Notes: generated by a model from the sequence alone, not told the origin. Positions 1 to 9,437 are shown, numbered from the stretch's first letter. The stretch is DNA of 64,000 bases from Clostridium swellfunianum (GCF_023656515.1 NZ_JAMOFV010000006.1:3270036-3334035), one strand, 5' to 3'. Made by a program: numbers and translations.

Positions 1-2076
1 AGAAGTATGTTTCAGCTTGGCTACGGCAAGCATGCAAAGATAATTGAAGCTACAATATGCAGCGAGACAAGTGGAACAGCTATAGATATTGCTTGTGATA
101 AGCTTTTGACGAAAGAAGTGCTTTCAGCACAATGTTTACCTGTGGCCTCAGGATATAAAGTTCAAAACTCCATAGATATGCTCTTGAAAGCAGAGAAAAT
201 AGGTTACCCAATAGTGGTAAAGCCTACCTACGGAAATCAGGGTAAGGGAGTTTTTGTAAATATCCAAAATGAAAAGCAGGCTATGGAAGCTTACAGTATT
301 CTAACTAAAGAGTATCAGGATATAATGATAGAACAATTTATAACTGGTAGGGATTTTAGAGCTTGTGTTGTAGATGGAGAGATTATAGCTGTGGCTGAGA
401 GAATACCACCCTATGTTGTTGGTAATGGTATAAGAACAGTAAGGCAGCTTATTGAGGTACTAAACAAGGATGAAAGAAGAGGCAGAGGACACGAAAAGCC
501 TTTAACTAAAATAAAGATGGATGAAGCTTTGATAGCATATATCTCTAAAAGCGGATACAGCTTGGATTCTATACTGCCAGAAGGTGTTAAATTAGTTTTA
601 AAAGAAAATGCTAATCTGTCTACTGGTGGAACAGCAATTGATTGCACTGATATTATTTGTGAAGAAAATATTGAAATCTGCAAACGGGTAGCTAAGTCTA
701 TAGGACTTAATATATGTGGAATAGATATATGCTGTAATGATATAAGTATTCCACTTACAAAGGAAGGCGCCATAATTGAAGTAAATGCAGCACCGGGAAT
801 AAGAATGCATCATTATCCTTATAGCGGCAAGAGCAGGAATGTAGCTAGTGCAATTGTTGATATGCTGTGTAAGGAACAAATCCGTATGCCTATTATTTCT
901 GTTACTGGTACAAATGGCAAGACTACTACAACAAGACTTATAGCTCATACACTATCTTTAAAAGGATATAATGTAGGAATGACAACTACTGGTGGCATAT
1001 ACATTGGAAATAAATGTGTTCATAAAGGTGATACAACGGGTTATCTAAGTGCTATGACTCTTTTGATGAACAAAGAAATCGATGCTGCAGTACTTGAAAC
1101 TGCAAGGGGCGGTATTATTAAGAAAGGTCTTGCCTATGATTTAGCTGATGTGGCAGTTATAACCAATATAACTGAGGATCACTTAGGGTTAGATGGAATT
1201 AACACTATTGAGGACTTGGCAAGCGTAAAGGCTTTGGTGGGTGAAGCAGTTAAGGATGAAGGATATGTTGTGATAAATGCTGATGATCACATGAGCAAAA
1301 CCATAGTGGGAAGAATGAAGAGCAATATAATTTTCTTCTCAAAGGATAAGGAAAATGATTTGCTTAGAGAAAATATCAATAAAGGCGGTTATGGAATATA
1401 CCCTGAAAATGGGTACATATATGTAGAAAAGGATGGAAATGCGGTACCGCTTGGAAAGATAAACAATATTGGTATAACTATAAAGGGGAAGCTGAAATAT
1501 AATATTGAAAATTCAATGGCTGCTTGTGCTGCGCTTGTTGGGATTGGAGTGGACTATGCAACTATAAGAAAGGGCTTAACTACTTTTAAGAGCAATGAAG
1601 AACAAAACCCAGGTAGATTTAATATGTACAGCGTAAATGGGGCTACAGTAATACTTGACTATGGTCACAACATTGAAGGCTACAAGGCAGTACTTGAAGG
1701 TGCCAAATCTATAAGACATAAAAGACTTATAGGAGTAATAGGAGTTCCTGGGGATAGACTAGATAGCAATATACTTAATGTTGCTAATATCGCAGGAAAT
1801 TACTTTAACTATATTTATATAAAGGAAGACGAAGAAAAGAGAGGCAGGAAACCAGGAGAGGTTGCAGGAATTCTTGAAATGGGTGTTAAAGAGTCAGGCA
1901 ACACCAATTATGAAATAATCTTAAATGAACTTGAAGCCTTAGAAAAAGCTATAGACAATTCTAAACCTGGTGATGTTATAATAATCTTTTTTGAAAAATT
2001 TGAACCATTAGTTAAATTGGTTAAAACTAGAATCAAGAATGAAGAAGAAATACAGCTTGAGGCAACAGTAGGGTAG
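1..2076 (+). CDS. cphA: Cyanophycin synthetase, 3' part (5' end outside window)
   Basis: The frame is already open at base 1, so the start lies outside the window. About 691 codons remain of a protein that is usually 870-900 residues. CphA polymerises aspartate and arginine into cyanophycin, a nitrogen store, using ATP. The visible part has an ATP-grasp domain over roughly the first 290 residues, ending in EVNAAPGIRMH. A Mur-ligase-like domain follows with the P-loop TGTNGKTTTTRL (bases 903-938), an ETARGGI segment and NITEDHLG. The Mur C-terminal domain fills the last ~200 residues. This order, ATP-grasp before Mur ligase, is specific to CphA. The expected partner cyanophycinase (cphB) would lie upstream, out of view. 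The gene ends at a hairpin terminator. Confidence 0.93.
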   Translation, partial: RSMFQLGYGKHAKIIEATICSETSGTAIDIACDKLLTKEVLSAQCLPVASGYKVQNSIDMLLKAEKIGYPIVVKPTYGNQGKGVFVNIQNEKQAMEAYSILTKEYQDIMIEQFITGRDFRACVVDGEIIAVAERIPPYVVGNGIRTVRQLIEVLNKDERRGRGHEKPLTKIKMDEALIAYISKSGYSLDSILPEGVKLVLKENANLSTGGTAIDCTDIICEENIEICKRVAKSIGLNICGIDICCNDISIPLTKEGAIIEVNAAPGIRMHHYPYSGKSRNVASAIVDMLCKEQIRMPIISVTGTNGKTTTTRLIAHTLSLKGYNVGMTTTGGIYIGNKCVHKGDTTGYLSAMTLLMNKEIDAAVLETARGGIIKKGLAYDLADVAVITNITEDHLGLDGINTIEDLASVKALVGEAVKDEGYVVINADDHMSKTIVGRMKSNIIFFSKDKENDLLRENINKGGYGIYPENGYIYVEKDGNAVPLGKINNIGITIKGKLKYNIENSMAACAALVGIGVDYATIRKGLTTFKSNEEQNPGRFNMYSVNGATVILDYGHNIEGYKAVLEGAKSIRHKRLIGVIGVPGDRLDSNILNVANIAGNYFNYIYIKEDEEKRGRKPGEVAGILEMGVKESGNTNYEIILNELEALEKAIDNSKPGDVIIIFFEKFEPLVKLVKTRIKNEEEIQLEATVG

Positions 2077-2083
2077 TTTATAA

Positions 2084-2122
2084 AATAAAGCTAGAAAATT
2101 AACTCTAGCTTTATTTTTTTTT
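2084..2122 (+). terminator. Rho-independent terminator after cphA
   Basis: A 12-bp stem (2084-2095 with 2104-2115) is followed by a run of T. It separates cphA from ispE. Confidence 0.85.
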
Positions 2123-2207
2123 ATGTAATATACTAAAAAAGTATATTTTATGCGTATATGAGTAATTTTATAAAGTAATGACTTTGTTAGGAAGGTGGAG
2201 AGATAGC

Positions 2208-3050
2208 ATGCTTCTTAAGGCTTATGCTAAAATCAATATTTCCCTTGATGTGGTAGGTAAAAGAGAAGATGGATATCACCTGCTTAGAATGATAATGCAG
2301 AATATTGATTTATATGATTTAATAAATATTAATAAAGCTAAAAGCGGTATAAATATAAGTTCAAACAAACCATACATACCTACGGATGAAAGAAACCTGG
2401 CCTATAAAGCTGCTAAGCTTTTTATGGATAAGTATGACATTCAGGGTGGTGTAGATATAAGTATAAGGAAGAATATACCTGTAGCAGCAGGACTTGCAGG
2501 GGGAAGCACTGATGCGGCTGCTGTGCTTAAGGGAATGAGAAGTATATTTGAAATAAATATAGATAACGAAGAATTGATGGAATTAGGCTTGAAAATTGGT
2601 GCTGATGTTCCTTACTGTATTTTAGGAGGAACTGCACTTTGTGAGGGCATAGGGGAAAAAATAACTCAGCTGAAGAGTTTTAGCAATCATATTATGATAG
2701 TTGTTAAGCCATCTTTTGGAGTATCAACTAAGGAAGTATATCAAGGACTTGATATTTCTAAAATTTACAAGCATCCTGATACTGAAAGACTAATACAAGC
2801 TGTAGAAAACAATGATTTAAAATATGTTTGCAATAATATGAAAAACATATTGGAAAATGTGACACTTAGAAAACATGGTATACTTAAGGATATTAAAAAT
2901 GAAATGATAAGGATGGGAGCTCTTGGGACCATGATGAGCGGTAGTGGGCCAACAATATTTAGCTTTTTTGATGATATGGTTAAGGCTCAGCACTGCTTTG
3001 AAAAATTCAAGACAAGATATAATGAAACCTTTATAACAAGAACAATTTAA
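2208..3050 (+). CDS. ispE: 4-diphosphocytidyl-2-C-methyl-D-erythritol kinase
   Basis: IspE phosphorylates CDP-methylerythritol in the MEP pathway to IPP and DMAPP. The 280-residue product has the family's N-terminus (AYAKINISLDVVGKREDGYH), the GHMP-kinase ATP loop PVAAGLAGGSTDAAAV near residues 91-106, and the C-terminal GTMMSGSGPTIF motif. The frame is open from 2178. The ATG at 2208 is preferred because AAGGTGGAG lies about 8 bases upstream and the family consensus starts here. It forms its own transcription unit between two hairpins. It matters because the window also carries the lower mevalonate pathway, so the organism appears to have two routes to IPP. Confidence 0.95.
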   Translation: MLLKAYAKINISLDVVGKREDGYHLLRMIMQNIDLYDLININKAKSGINISSNKPYIPTDERNLAYKAAKLFMDKYDIQGGVDISIRKNIPVAAGLAGGSTDAAAVLKGMRSIFEINIDNEELMELGLKIGADVPYCILGGTALCEGIGEKITQLKSFSNHIMIVVKPSFGVSTKEVYQGLDISKIYKHPDTERLIQAVENNDLKYVCNNMKNILENVTLRKHGILKDIKNEMIRMGALGTMMSGSGPTIFSFFDDMVKAQHCFEKFKTRYNETFITRTI

Positions 3051-3063
3051 TGCAAGATAATTC

Positions 3064-3112
3064 AGGCATACTATTCACAGCATTTGCTGAGTATAGTATG
3101 TCTTTATTTTTT
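3064..3112 (+). terminator. Terminator after ispE
   Basis: An imperfect hairpin built on CATACTAT and ATAGTATG (3067-3100) is followed by a T-rich tract. Confidence 0.75.
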
Positions 3113-3196
3113 GGGTAATTCTAAAGTGCATATTTTATAGGTTTACAGCGAAAAATATCTTTGATTGAGATGACACTGCTGAAAGGAATGATTTCA

Positions 3197-3388
3197 ATGC
3201 TCATCATTGGCTTGTTTACAAAATATTTTTTAATATTAATGGTAGTTCAAGGCATAATAGTTGGATTTATTGACGTTTCATATTTCAAAAAAAGCAATAT
3301 GGGGGATACTGCTAAAAAGGCAAGAATTCTTGGGATAGGTTCAATCATTTTAGGTGTAGGATTATTTTTTTTGAGAATGCTGACTTAG
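3197..3388 (+). CDS. Small membrane protein before the germination operon
   Basis: This 63-residue protein has two predicted membrane helices: one hydrophobic stretch at the N-terminus (IIGLFTKYFLILMVVQGIIV) and one at the C-terminus (GIGSIILGVGLFFLRML). A short loop, YFKKSNMGDTAKKAR, joins them. I do not recognise a function. The frame is open from a TTG at 3161, and ATG codons also occur at 3170 and 3188. The ATG at 3197 is chosen because GAAAGGA lies about 9 bases before it. It sits 35 bases ahead of the gerKA-like gene on the same strand, so it may be co-transcribed with the germinant receptor. Small membrane proteins of this size often precede clostridial ger operons, but I cannot confirm the family here. 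Confidence 0.7.
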   Translation: MLIIGLFTKYFLILMVVQGIIVGFIDVSYFKKSNMGDTAKKARILGIGSIILGVGLFFLRMLT

Positions 3389-3423
3389 TTTGAAATCTAC
3401 AATGGATAAAGGAAGTGAAGGTT

Positions 3424-4884
3424 TTGAAAGAAATAATAAGAGACTTAATAACTCCTAAGGTGGATGAAAATATTTCATATTTAAAGGAGCTATTTAAGGA
3501 TACTTCAGATATTGTATACAGGCAATTTAATATTGCAAACTGGAATGCTGCAGTAATTTACATAGATGGTATGGCTGACAAGATATTGATAAATAATTAT
3601 GTTTTGGAGTCTTTAATGCTTGAAAATCAGCAAGTAGATAATGTAATGCAGATCAAAGACAAGATACTAACTGTTTCTGATATGAGAGAAGTATTAAAGC
3701 TTAGTGAAGCTGTGAATGCTATGCTTTCAGGAGATACAATGCTCCTTATTGAAGGCATACCAGCAGTGTTTGTTGTTGCAACACGTTTTTGGCCTGCAAG
3801 AGGTGTAGCTGAGCCTTCAGGAGAAACTGTTATTAGAGGCGGAAGAGATGGGTTTACTGAAACAATACGATTTAATACTGCCTTGATAAGAAGAAGGATT
3901 CGAGATACAAGACTTAAGATTGAACCTAAATCGCTTGGAGTGAGATCTAAAACAGATTGTGCAATAATGTACATAGATGACATTGTAAATAAAGATGTGC
4001 TGGATAATTTAAAGAGCAGAATTGAAAATATAAATATTGATGCAGTATTAGACAGCGGATATGTAGAGCAGCTTATTGAAGACGACAGCTGGTCGCCATT
4101 TCCTCAGATGCAGAGCACAGAAAGGCCTGACGTGGTTTCTGCTGCATTATATGAAGGAAGAGTAGCTGTACTTGTTGATAATTCGCCTTTTGCAATAATA
4201 GTCCCTGCTACTTTTCCAGCTCTTTTTCAAACTCCTGACGACTATTATCAAAGATGGATTAATGCATCAATGCTTAGGCTAATCAGGTTTGTTGGTATAT
4301 TTATAGGTCTTATTATGCCAGCAGTTTATGTGGCTGTAACTTCCTTTCATACATCCATAATACCAACAAAACTTGCGTATTCTATCGCAGCTTCAAGAGA
4401 GGGTGTGCCATTTCCTGCTTTTGTTGAAACCTTCATTATGGAGGTAGCCTTGGCATTTTTGATTGAGGCTGTTGTAAGATTGCCCAAAGCTGTTGGTTCC
4501 ACTATTGGTATAGTAGGCGGTTTAATCATAGGCCAGGCAGCAGTTAGTGCAGGTATTGTCAGCCCAATTATGATTATAATAGTTTCAATTACAGCAATAG
4601 CAAGCTTTATAACACCAAATTATGAAGTAAGCTCAGCATTAAGAATTTCGAGATTTTTTCTGATAATCGCTGCTTCTATTATAGGACTTTATGGAATAGC
4701 TTTAGGGCTAATTATTATACTTATTCATCTCGTCAAGCTTAAAAGCTTTGGAATACCATATTTATCTCCATTAGTTCATCCGCATAAGAAGGATTTTAAA
4801 GATATGTTTGTAAGAATGCCTTTGAAGCACTTTAAGAATAGACCTGAGTTCATGGAACCAGAGGATAAGATAAGACAGGAATAG
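3424..4884 (+). CDS. gerKA: Spore germination receptor A subunit (GerA family)
   Basis: This is the A subunit of a germinant receptor in the spore inner membrane, which together with B and C subunits senses nutrients and starts germination. The ~486-residue protein has a soluble N-terminal half with the family signature VFVVATRFWPARGVAEPSGE region, RGGRDGFTETIR, and NTALIRRRIRD. The C-terminal half holds about five membrane helices from residue ~285. AAAGGA (3408-3413) lies too close to the GTG at 3415 to serve it but is well placed for the TTG at 3424, so I take the TTG. The B gene follows after 15 bases. The locus letter (K or another) cannot be fixed from sequence alone. Confidence 0.92.
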   Translation: MKEIIRDLITPKVDENISYLKELFKDTSDIVYRQFNIANWNAAVIYIDGMADKILINNYVLESLMLENQQVDNVMQIKDKILTVSDMREVLKLSEAVNAMLSGDTMLLIEGIPAVFVVATRFWPARGVAEPSGETVIRGGRDGFTETIRFNTALIRRRIRDTRLKIEPKSLGVRSKTDCAIMYIDDIVNKDVLDNLKSRIENINIDAVLDSGYVEQLIEDDSWSPFPQMQSTERPDVVSAALYEGRVAVLVDNSPFAIIVPATFPALFQTPDDYYQRWINASMLRLIRFVGIFIGLIMPAVYVAVTSFHTSIIPTKLAYSIAASREGVPFPAFVETFIMEVALAFLIEAVVRLPKAVGSTIGIVGGLIIGQAAVSAGIVSPIMIIIVSITAIASFITPNYEVSSALRISRFFLIIAASIIGLYGIALGLIIILIHLVKLKSFGIPYLSPLVHPHKKDFKDMFVRMPLKHFKNRPEFMEPEDKIRQE

Positions 4885-4899
4885 AGGAGAGAGCAGCTT

Positions 4900-6003
4900 A
4901 TGAATAATAGAGGATTTGTAGGCAAGTATGGTTTGTTTGCCACCATAGTTGTTTCTGTTATTGGCGTGGGAGTTTTCTCCTACCCAAGCAGAATGGCTAA
5001 TGAAGTTGGAACAGACGGCTGGTTTGTCACTATACTTGCAGGGATTATATGTTATTTTTTATTAGCTTTAATATATAGAGTTGTGACAAAAAATAATTAT
5101 TCAACTTTTTATGTAATGCTTGAAGATAATCTGGGAAAGTTTATAGGAAAGGTATTTGCTTTTATAATTAGTGCATACTTAATTTTCTCAGTTGCCTCAG
5201 GCATGAGAGTTTTTGCTGAAGTTTTGAAAATGTATCTTTTAGAACAAACCCCAACAGAATTTATACTGGTAGTAATGATTTTTACAGGTTTATATCTAGT
5301 TAGAGGTGAAGTATCAGCTTTAGTGAAATTTAATGAAATCGCATTTTTTGCAATGTTTATACCAATGATTTTTATATTAATATTTGCAACAAGGGGAGGA
5401 ACTATCAATAATGTACTTCCGCTTTTACAATCAAGTCCAAAACAGTACATAAAATCTCTTGCTACTGCTACCTATGCTTTTGGGGGATTCGAGATAGCAT
5501 ATTTAGTACTGCCATTTATGAAAGAAAGAGAAGGCTTAAAAAAAACATTTTCTAAAAGCATTATTTTTATAACCCTATTTTATGCAGTAGTAACTATTCT
5601 CTGCTTGATGTTTTTTGGTAAGGATCATACAAAGGAACTTTTGTGGCCAACAATAACACTTATTAGAGCTATAGTGATTCCAGGAGCTTTTATAGAACGA
5701 TGGGAAGGTTTAGTTATGTCCCTTTGGGTGTTGTTCTATTTTACCACCTTCGTAAATATGTATTATTTTTCGGGAGATATAGTAAAAGAAGCTTTTCATC
5801 TACATGATATAAAGCTTTCCTCACTTATAATGTCACCTGTTATTTATATTATAGCGATGTATCCTCAAAATATTGCTGAAGTCTATGATGCATCAGGGAA
5901 GCTTATTCCTATTTTATCAATCTTCAGCTTTTTTGTACTCCCTTTGGTATTGATATTTACGAATCGTTATAAAGGAAGGGGGAGAAAGAAGAATGAGGCT
6001 TAA
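4900..6003 (+). CDS. gerKB: Spore germination receptor B subunit (GerAB family)
   Basis: The 367-residue polytopic membrane protein belongs to the amino acid/polyamine/organocation-type GerAB family and forms the transporter-like, probably germinant-binding, subunit. About ten hydrophobic segments can be seen from residue 10 to the C-terminus. The N-terminus carries VVSVIGVGVFSYPSRMA, typical of the family. GAGGAGAG precedes the ATG. Its last 11 bases overlap the start of the C-subunit gene, which implies translational coupling. The operon order here is A-B-C. Confidence 0.92.
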   Translation: MNNRGFVGKYGLFATIVVSVIGVGVFSYPSRMANEVGTDGWFVTILAGIICYFLLALIYRVVTKNNYSTFYVMLEDNLGKFIGKVFAFIISAYLIFSVASGMRVFAEVLKMYLLEQTPTEFILVVMIFTGLYLVRGEVSALVKFNEIAFFAMFIPMIFILIFATRGGTINNVLPLLQSSPKQYIKSLATATYAFGGFEIAYLVLPFMKEREGLKKTFSKSIIFITLFYAVVTILCLMFFGKDHTKELLWPTITLIRAIVIPGAFIERWEGLVMSLWVLFYFTTFVNMYYFSGDIVKEAFHLHDIKLSSLIMSPVIYIIAMYPQNIAEVYDASGKLIPILSIFSFFVLPLVLIFTNRYKGRGRKKNEA

Positions 6004-7177
6004 AAAGATACTTTCATTAGCACTCTGCTGCCTACTTCTTAGTGGCTGTTGGGATAAGATAGAAATCGATAGAAAAATATTTGTATCAGTTATTGGAATT
6101 GATCTGGGCAGTGAAGCAGGAAAAGAAAAACAAAAGGATGCTCAAAAGATTATGCCTAATGAACCCTTCCAAGGAAGAGTGCAGCAAAAAAAGCTTAATA
6201 TAATATATGGCTTTCCAGATATAAGTGAATTAGGACCTGGGAAAGCTGGTACTGCAAAGGATCAGTTTATAAATGTAAATGCTGCTTCAATGGAAGATGG
6301 GATATTAGAAGCTACAAGCAGAAGCAGTAGAAGCATACATTTAGGGCAAACAAAACTTATCGTCTTGAGCAGTAGTGTGCTTGAGGATCCTGATACTTTT
6401 AAGGAGATATTAGATTACTTTGAAAGGCACCCAAATTTAAATAAAATGATGAATGTAGTAGTTGCGCAGGGAAAAGCAGAAGACTATGTAAAGTTTAAAG
6501 CTCCTATGGAAAAAAACATTGAGTATTATTTAAGCGGACTTATGGAGAGCAGCAAGAGAAATGCAACCATACTTCCTGTAACGTTAAACGAGATGATTAT
6601 TTTATTAGCTCAAAATGGTAATGCTATAATACCTAAAATAAGCATTGAGAAAGAAAAAAATGAAATAACATTATCAGGCTTAGCTGTAGTTAAAAATTAT
6701 TCTTTAAAAGGCTATCTAACCCCGATAGAAGTTGCTAATCTTGAAATTATGAGGGGTAAAATTCGGGGAGGAAAGAGAGTAATATATAAGGAAGGTCATC
6801 CTGTAGATATAAATATAGAAGATATAAGCAGGGAAGTTAAGGTAAGTGGAGATAAAAATAAGCTTAAGTTTGATATGAATATCAGGCTTGAAGGCCAGCT
6901 TAGAAGTTATTATAAGGATAAAGATGTATTTTCTAAAGAAATATTAAAGTCGTTAGAAACAGATTTTAGCAAATCTATATCAGAAGAATGCAATGTAATA
7001 GCAAGAATGCTTCAGAATGAGTTTGCAGTTGACCCAATTGGTCTTAGAGAATATTTAGAGCAGAGAAAGCCTAGTATTTGGAAACAGGTAAAAGATAATT
7101 GGGAAGAAGCCTATAAAAATTCTGATATTAATGTAACTGTAGATACTAAGATTAGAAGAATTGGGGTTATTAGATAA
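5993..7177 (+). CDS. gerKC: Spore germination receptor C subunit, lipoprotein (Ger(x)C)
   Basis: The 394-residue lipoprotein has a signal peptide ending in the lipobox LLSGC, with lipid-modified Cys19 followed by WDKIEIDRK, the hallmark of Ger(x)C proteins. Residues 290-375 form the usual C-terminal domain. GC proteins anchor to the outer face of the spore inner membrane and are needed for receptor function. The gene overlaps gerKB by 11 bases. No clear terminator separates it from spoIIR 76 bases downstream. Confidence 0.9.
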   Translation: MRLKKILSLALCCLLLSGCWDKIEIDRKIFVSVIGIDLGSEAGKEKQKDAQKIMPNEPFQGRVQQKKLNIIYGFPDISELGPGKAGTAKDQFINVNAASMEDGILEATSRSSRSIHLGQTKLIVLSSSVLEDPDTFKEILDYFERHPNLNKMMNVVVAQGKAEDYVKFKAPMEKNIEYYLSGLMESSKRNATILPVTLNEMIILLAQNGNAIIPKISIEKEKNEITLSGLAVVKNYSLKGYLTPIEVANLEIMRGKIRGGKRVIYKEGHPVDINIEDISREVKVSGDKNKLKFDMNIRLEGQLRSYYKDKDVFSKEILKSLETDFSKSISEECNVIARMLQNEFAVDPIGLREYLEQRKPSIWKQVKDNWEEAYKNSDINVTVDTKIRRIGVIR

Positions 7178-7192
7178 AGTTTTTATATAAAT

Positions 7193-7220
7193 GAATAATG
7201 TGTAAAAATATGGTAATAAT
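7193..7220 (+). promoter_or_regulatory. Possible sigma-F-type promoter for spoIIR
   Basis: GAATA (7193-7197) and GGTAATAAT (7212-7220) are separated by 14 bases. The second element fits the forespore sigma-F -10 pattern (GG..A.A.T). The first element and the spacing fit only loosely. SpoIIR is a classical sigma-F gene in Bacillus, which makes this plausible but unproven. Confidence 0.35.
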
Positions 7221-7253
7221 ACTAGACAGATATTATTTATTGGGGGAAAAACT

Positions 7254-7904
7254 ATGAAAAAAGTAATTTGTGGATTTATCTGTTTAGGCATTATAACTAT
7301 GCTGTTTACAAATGGTTATTCAATAAAAGGTAAAAATGAATCTGTGCAAACTTCTATTTCAAATAAATTAATAAGATTTCATGTTATAGCAAACAGTGAT
7401 AGCGCTCAGGATCAGGCTTTAAAGCTTAAAATTAGAGATAAGGTGTTAGAGTATATATCTCCAAAGCTTAAAAATTCAAAGTCAATTGAGGAGTCCAGAA
7501 CAATACTAAAATCTAATGACGAGGCTATTAGAAAAATAGCTCAAGAAGTTGTTAAAAAAAATGGTTACAACTATGTTGTAGAAACTGAATTATCCAAGCA
7601 AACTTTTCCTGTTAAGACCTATGGAAACATAACGCTTCCTCAAGGTGATTATGAGGCTTACAGAATATTAATTGGCAGCGCAGCTGGTCAAAACTGGTGG
7701 TGCGTTATGTTCCCTCCGCTATGCTTCATTGATATAAGCAAGGGAGAGGTATCTTATACGGAAACAGAAAAGTCTATGAAAAAAGTTCTTTCTGAAGAAG
7801 AATATAAAGCTCTTGATAATACTAAGGATAAAATAGAAGATGACAGTAAAATAGTGGTTAAGTTTAAAGTTGTAGAATTAATTGATAAACTGCTTAATAA
7901 ATAA
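7254..7904 (+). CDS. spoIIR: Stage II sporulation protein R
   Basis: SpoIIR is made in the forespore and secreted across the septum. There it triggers SpoIIGA to process pro-sigma-E in the mother cell. The 216-residue protein has an N-terminal signal/anchor (VICGFICLGIITMLF) and the signature LIRFHVIANSDSAQDQALKL near residue 40, followed by a segment with FPVKTYGN and the family's NWWCVMFPPLCFID. The start is an ATG preceded by a GGGGG Shine-Dalgarno sequence. It lies between a germinant-receptor operon and ypeB, and its terminator overlaps the end of the gene closely. Confidence 0.95.
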   Translation: MKKVICGFICLGIITMLFTNGYSIKGKNESVQTSISNKLIRFHVIANSDSAQDQALKLKIRDKVLEYISPKLKNSKSIEESRTILKSNDEAIRKIAQEVVKKNGYNYVVETELSKQTFPVKTYGNITLPQGDYEAYRILIGSAAGQNWWCVMFPPLCFIDISKGEVSYTETEKSMKKVLSEEEYKALDNTKDKIEDDSKIVVKFKVVELIDKLLNK

Positions 7905-7906
7905 TT

Positions 7907-7940
7907 AAACTCGGCAGGAGTATGCCGAGTTTTTAAATTT
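7907..7940 (+). terminator. Terminator after spoIIR
   Basis: A perfect 10-bp stem (7907-7916 with 7923-7932) is followed by TTAAATTTTT. Confidence 0.9.
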
Positions 7941-8038
7941 TTAAAGTGAATAATAAAAAATATAACTACAAATACTATGTAAAGAAAATTGTGGGAAAAT
8001 ACCAGTTTAGGTTTCCCATTGCTGGAGGGATATTGCGC

Positions 8039-9409
8039 ATGAAAATGAGTAGAAAAAGAATAATATATACAATAGCTGTTACCCTGATAGTGGTTTTCTC
8101 AACCACATTTGCCGTTTTGATGACCTTGGAAAGAAATGATTATAGAAATTATCTTCAGGGAGAGTACAGCAAGAGTATGTATGAACTCATAACTTCAATC
8201 GATAACATTAGGCTAAATCTAGGAAAAGCAGCTGTTACTGGTACACGAGAGCAGAAAATAGTCACTTTCCAAGAAATTTTCAGACACAGCGCTACAGCTA
8301 ACGATAAACTGCACTCTCTACCAATACCACAGCAGAACATTGATAATACAAGTAAATTTATCACACAAGTTGGAGATTTTTGCTATAGTCTCGTGAGAGC
8401 CTCAACCGAAGGCAGGGATTTAACTGAAGATGAGTATAACACAATAGACAGACTGAAAACAAATGCCTTTGCACTTCAAAATGATTTAAATGGAGCTTTA
8501 TCTGAAATAAATGAGGGAAGAGTTAGATGGGGTGAAATAAGACAGAAGGCTAGTGGTGTATTTGCTAAAGGAAATGAAGAATCCATTGCTACCCAATTTG
8601 CTTCAATACAAAAGCAGGTTGCTCAATATCCATCACTTATATACGATGGACCTTTTTCAGATAATGTATTAGATATAAAGCCTAAAATATTAGGACAGAA
8701 GGAAGTATCTTTAAACGAAGCACTTGAAACGGTGAACAAAGCTGTGGGCAAAGATAGAATTGCTAAAGTTGATAATCTTCCTAATGATGGCAAAACACGA
8801 GTTCCTTCTTATAGATTTAATGTTACATTAAAAGGAAGGGAAGCTCATGAAAGTGTAGTTATCTGTGAAGTAAGCAAGAATGGTGGAAAAATAGTATATC
8901 TATTAGATAATAGGTTAGTTAATACCTCAACTATGGAAATGGATAAAGCAATAGAAACAGGTATAAAGTATCTTGAAAATCTAGGTTATAAAAATATGAT
9001 TTCTACCTATAGTTTAAGGTATGATAATACAGCTGTTATAAATTATGTATTTAAACAAAATAATGTTGTAATTTATCCGGATCAAATAAAGCTAAAAATT
9101 GCTTTAGATGATGGAAGCATAACCGGAGTAGAATCGGAAAAGTTTCTGGTAGCTCATGATGAAAATAGAAAAATAGAGCCTGCAAAGATTTCTCAGGCTG
9201 ATGCACAAACAAAAATAAGCAAGAGACTAAATGTAAAATCAGTTAGGCTAACATTAATTCCAACCGAAAGTAATAAGGAAGTTTTGTGCTATGAATTTGC
9301 AGGAGAATATAAAGAAGATAAATATATGGTGTACATAAATGCACAAACAGGCTTTGAGCAGAGAATACTTCAAATAATAAACACTCCAAACGGCGAAATG
9401 ACAATGTAA
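8039..9409 (+). CDS. ypeB: Germination protein YpeB
   Basis: YpeB is a spore membrane protein that in Bacillus protects and localises the cortex-lytic enzyme SleB. This copy has one N-terminal membrane helix (IIYTIAVTLIVVFSTTFAVL), a long helical region, and C-terminal PepSY/YpeB repeats (about residues 210-450). The frame is open from a GTG at 7946. The ATG at 8039 is chosen because GGAGGG ends 9 bases before it and the resulting 456 residues match the usual length of about 450. The product has no lytic domain. The usual partner sleB is not adjacent: spoIIR and a terminator precede it. Confidence 0.9.
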   Translation: MKMSRKRIIYTIAVTLIVVFSTTFAVLMTLERNDYRNYLQGEYSKSMYELITSIDNIRLNLGKAAVTGTREQKIVTFQEIFRHSATANDKLHSLPIPQQNIDNTSKFITQVGDFCYSLVRASTEGRDLTEDEYNTIDRLKTNAFALQNDLNGALSEINEGRVRWGEIRQKASGVFAKGNEESIATQFASIQKQVAQYPSLIYDGPFSDNVLDIKPKILGQKEVSLNEALETVNKAVGKDRIAKVDNLPNDGKTRVPSYRFNVTLKGREAHESVVICEVSKNGGKIVYLLDNRLVNTSTMEMDKAIETGIKYLENLGYKNMISTYSLRYDNTAVINYVFKQNNVVIYPDQIKLKIALDDGSITGVESEKFLVAHDENRKIEPAKISQADAQTKISKRLNVKSVRLTLIPTESNKEVLCYEFAGEYKEDKYMVYINAQTGFEQRILQIINTPNGEMTM

Positions 9410-9411
9410 TG

Positions 9412-9437
9412 AAAATCCCCTAACAGGGGATTTTTTC
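9412..9437 (+). terminator. Terminator after ypeB
   Basis: AAAATCCCC and GGGGATTTT form a 9-bp stem with a TAACA-type loop and then a T run. Confidence 0.88.
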
